Origin: Bacillota bacterium
GTDB lineage: Bacteria; Bacillota; Clostridia; Clostridiales; Clostridiaceae
Reading direction: 5' to 3'
Length of the DNA: 34,004 nucleotides
NCBI GenBank assembly: GCA_030705885.1
Contig: JAUZPN010000011.1
Coordinates: 1-34,004, forward strand
Of this stretch, positions 31,997 through 34,004 are shown piece by piece. Positions within the stretch are counted from its first letter, which is position 1; each line of letters opens with the position of its first letter. Made by a program: the position numbers and the translations under genes. Under the pieces are notes generated by a model that was not told the origin of the DNA, did not search any database, and saw only the letters and a program-made list of their open reading frames with translations.

Positions 31997-32045
31997 TTAT
32001 CCACGGTCACAAAGTTTTAATAAAGTTCTGCAAGAAGCTTAACTA
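31997..32045 (+). repeat. R2 element, copy 6
   Basis: TTATCCACGGTCACAAAG and AATAAAGTTCTGCAAGAAGC follow the 5' arm of R2; the right arm is not clear. The rest of the 310-bp gap 31906-32215 contains a well-placed AAGGAGG (about 31918) followed only by a nine-codon frame, probably the start of a lost gene. Confidence 0.55.
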
Positions 32046-32215
32046 AAAGATGGGTTTGTAAAAAAGTGAATTTGTAAAAAATATGTGTTACTAGGTTTGC
32101 CATATGATATCTATATATTTAAAAAAGTATGAGGTTAATTTTAGAAAAGGATTAATTTAAAATAAAACTCAGCAGACTTTATTGTAATTAAGAGCATAAA
32201 ATGGGGGATTTGTCT

Positions 32216-32998
32216 ATGAAAAATATTATTGACACTATTTTATTTGATTTAGATGGTACTTTATATGAGAAAGGCAGACCTATAAAAACGGTCGTTAATA
32301 CAATCGAAATTCTAAGAAAAGAGAGAATGAAAATGGGATTCATCACAAATACAGATGGATGGCCTGTAAAATATATTCATAATAGACTAATTGATATGGG
32401 ATTTAATATCTCTCTTGATGAAATATTTACACCTATTGCAGCAGTAAGAGAATTCTTTGTCAATAATACTGATAAATCTTGTTACTGTTTAGTTAATGAT
32501 AATGTGCTTAAAAGCTTCAAAAATCTAAATATGAACGATATTAATCCAGACTATGTAGTGATTGGAGATTTTAGCGATAAAATAAGCTATGAAGAAATAA
32601 ATAAGGTTTTTAGATTTATAATGAATGGTTCTTTAATTCTGGCTCTTTCAAAAACAAAACATTATTTTCAGGATAATGGAATCAATATAAATACTGGTGC
32701 TTTTGTGAGTATGTTTGAAAATGCATGTGATAAAGAAGCTATTTTATTGGGTAAACCTTCAAAGGAATTCTTTAATATAGTACTTTCTCATTTAGGGAGT
32801 ATATCGAGTAAAACATTGGTTGTTGGTGATGATTTTACTGTTGATGTTGTTGGTGCCAAATCAATTAATGCAATAAGCGTACTTGTGAAAGCTGGTCATT
32901 ATAATGAAGATTTAATTAATAAATCTAAAGTAAAACCTGATTATATTATAGAAGATATAACAAAATTGCCAAGTCTGTTGTTGGAATTAAAAAGATGA
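32216..32998 (+). CDS. HAD-superfamily phosphatase, NagD/HAD-IIA type
   Basis: 260 residues. Motif I is ILFDLDGTLYEKG (nucleophile Asp near residue 10), motif II the Thr in GFITNTDGWP, motif III the Lys in LLGKPSKEFF, and motif IV LVVGDDFTVDVVGA. The order, with a cap between II and III, corresponds to the HAD-IIA (NagD-like) group, which dephosphorylates sugars, nucleotides or phospholysine/histidine. The substrate here is unknown. Start ATG 32216 follows GGGGG (32203-32207); ATG 32201 is rejected because it precedes that site. The GNAT below starts 30 bp after its stop, so both may be one transcript. Confidence 0.85.
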   Translation: MKNIIDTILFDLDGTLYEKGRPIKTVVNTIEILRKERMKMGFITNTDGWPVKYIHNRLIDMGFNISLDEIFTPIAAVREFFVNNTDKSCYCLVNDNVLKSFKNLNMNDINPDYVVIGDFSDKISYEEINKVFRFIMNGSLILALSKTKHYFQDNGININTGAFVSMFENACDKEAILLGKPSKEFFNIVLSHLGSISSKTLVVGDDFTVDVVGAKSINAISVLVKAGHYNEDLINKSKVKPDYIIEDITKLPSLLLELKR

Positions 32999-33028
32999 TG
33001 ATTGCTTGTATTTTTGGGGGATGATTGT

Positions 33029-33463
33029 ATGGTAAGAGAAATTGTAAAAGAAGATTTTAATGGGTTAATGGAACTTTACATGCAGCTGCATGATAATGCT
33101 ATGCCTAAAATAACACCTGAAATAATACAATTGTGGAATAGAATTTTGAAAGATAAAGAACATCATATTATTATTGCAGAAGAAGATGGAAAGATAGTTT
33201 CTTCGTGTGTATGTGTTATAATACCAAATCTAACACATAATCAGCGGCCATATGCGGTTATTGAAAATGTGATAACAGATAAAGACTATAGAAATAAAGG
33301 ATTAGCAACAGCTTGTTTGAATTATGCAAAAGAAATAGCAGTTAAAGAGAACTGCTATAAATTAATGCTATTAACAGGATCAAAGAAAGAAAGCACGTTA
33401 AAGTTCTATGAGAGAGCAGGATATAATCAAAATGACAAAACTGCTTTTATACAATGGATATAA
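33029..33463 (+). CDS. GNAT family N-acetyltransferase
   Basis: 144 residues from ATG 33029 behind GGGGGATGATTGT; the TTG at 33002 lies upstream of that site and is rejected. Motif A is YAVIENVITDKDYRNKGLATACL, with the acetyl-CoA loop R-N-K-G-L-A, and motif B is LKFYERAGYNQ. The opening VREIVKEDFNGLMELYMQLHD is typical of small-molecule GNATs. Acceptor unknown. Third intact GNAT in 17 kb. Confidence 0.88.
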   Translation: MVREIVKEDFNGLMELYMQLHDNAMPKITPEIIQLWNRILKDKEHHIIIAEEDGKIVSSCVCVIIPNLTHNQRPYAVIENVITDKDYRNKGLATACLNYAKEIAVKENCYKLMLLTGSKKESTLKFYERAGYNQNDKTAFIQWI

Positions 33464-33522
33464 GATAAATCCCATTTTTAATGTTAAAAATTACAGATGG
33501 AGAGAGGAGGTACAAATGCAAT

Positions 33523-34004
33523 ATGAAGGTTTTAGGAATTAACGGTAGTTCAAGAAAAGATGGAAATACAGCATTAATTATGAAGATTGTTTTTGAGGAA
33601 TTAGAAAAGGAAGAAATTGAAACAGAAATAATTCAATTCTGTGGAAACATAATTGAGCCATGTAAAGGGTGTTTTGCATGTAAGGGAAAGGGTAACTGTG
33701 TTTTTAGGAAGGACATGTTTTATGAATATTTTGAAAGAATGAAGGTAGTAGAAGGTATTATTTTAGGTTCACCAGTCTATTCAGCTGATGTAACAGCAAA
33801 TATGAAAGCCTTTTTAGAAAGGGCAGGAGTTGTTGTTGCAACAAATCCAGGATTACTTAAACATAAAGTTGGAGCTTCTATATCAGCTGTTCGTAGAGGT
33901 GGAGGAATGACGGCAGTAGACACAATGAATCATTTTTTATTAAACAAAGAAGTTATTATAGCTGGTTCTACATATTGGAATATGGTTTATGGAAAAGATG
34001 TAGG
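33523..34004 (+). CDS. NADPH-dependent FMN reductase / iron-sulfur flavoprotein-like (3' end outside window)
   Basis: The frame starts with ATG 33523 behind GAGAGGAGG and is still open at the right edge (160 codons visible). The N-terminus KVLGINGSSRKDGNT is the FMN phosphate-binding loop of the flavodoxin-like reductases. Next come CKGCFACKGKGNC (cysteines that in some relatives hold a 4Fe-4S cluster), then GIILGSPVYSADVTANMKAFLER and VGASISAVRRGGGMTAV. It likely transfers electrons from NAD(P)H through FMN. Another ATG at 33516 is out of frame and ends after 8 codons. Confidence 0.87.
   Translation, partial: MKVLGINGSSRKDGNTALIMKIVFEELEKEEIETEIIQFCGNIIEPCKGCFACKGKGNCVFRKDMFYEYFERMKVVEGIILGSPVYSADVTANMKAFLERAGVVVATNPGLLKHKVGASISAVRRGGGMTAVDTMNHFLLNKEVIIAGSTYWNMVYGKDV

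Overview
The window is AT-rich (roughly 70% A+T by eye) DNA with strong GGAGG-type ribosome binding sites. It looks like a chromosome segment of a low-GC Firmicute, most likely a solventogenic Clostridium of the C. beijerinckii / C. saccharoperbutylacetonicum type. That placement rests on gene content (zinc-type ProS under a proline T-box, an ECF sigma factor with a DUF4179 partner, a PadR/DUF4097 operon) and base composition; no database search was run. No rRNA, tRNA or CRISPR array was seen.

Layout. Positions 1-473 hold the 5' part of a minus-strand family 2 glycosyltransferase. 791-3266 is a self-regulated ABC export operon (ATPase, permease, TetR repressor) whose promoter carries two matching TetR-type palindromes. 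3657-5550 is a two-gene nucleic-acid repair operon, an Rnl2-like RNA ligase followed by HD-Pnk, an end-healing phosphoesterase/kinase. 5551-6800 holds a REP-associated tyrosine transposase (RAYT) next to copies of a GGGACGGTTAACA repeat, which is probably its cognate REP. 7006-8969 is an ECF sigma factor with a DUF4179 membrane protein, and 9223-11175 is a PadR / permease-prefix / DUF4097 operon. 11792-14522 carries two housekeeping genes on the minus strand, asd and proS.

From 15166 to the right edge almost every gene is on the plus strand, usually in its own transcription unit, and accessory in character. The set includes methyltransferase, three GNATs, nucleotidyltransferase, Vat-like acetyltransferase, CPBP protease, a heterodimeric ABC exporter, P-loop kinase, APH-like phosphotransferase, an Imm10-like immunity protein, NimA-like flavoprotein, a DfrA-like dihydrofolate reductase, a catalytically dead Prp homologue, an HAD phosphatase and an FMN reductase. 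Many relate to families that modify or export antibiotics. An IS1182-like insertion sequence with recognisable ends and an 11-bp target duplication lies at 27119-28897, between a likely promoter and its GNAT gene.

Two dispersed repeat families run through the intergenic DNA. The first is the GGGACGGTTAACA REP-like family (nine copies). Eight copies are flanked, always on the GGGAC side, by an abutting short tandem duplication whose unit differs at every site. The second (called R2 here) is a palindromic element beginning near ATCCTCGGTCACAAAGTTCC, with seven full or partial copies and a related 62-bp tandem module. The REP/duplication pattern beside a RAYT gene, the RNA ligase/HD-Pnk operon and the dead Prp homologue are the most interesting items.
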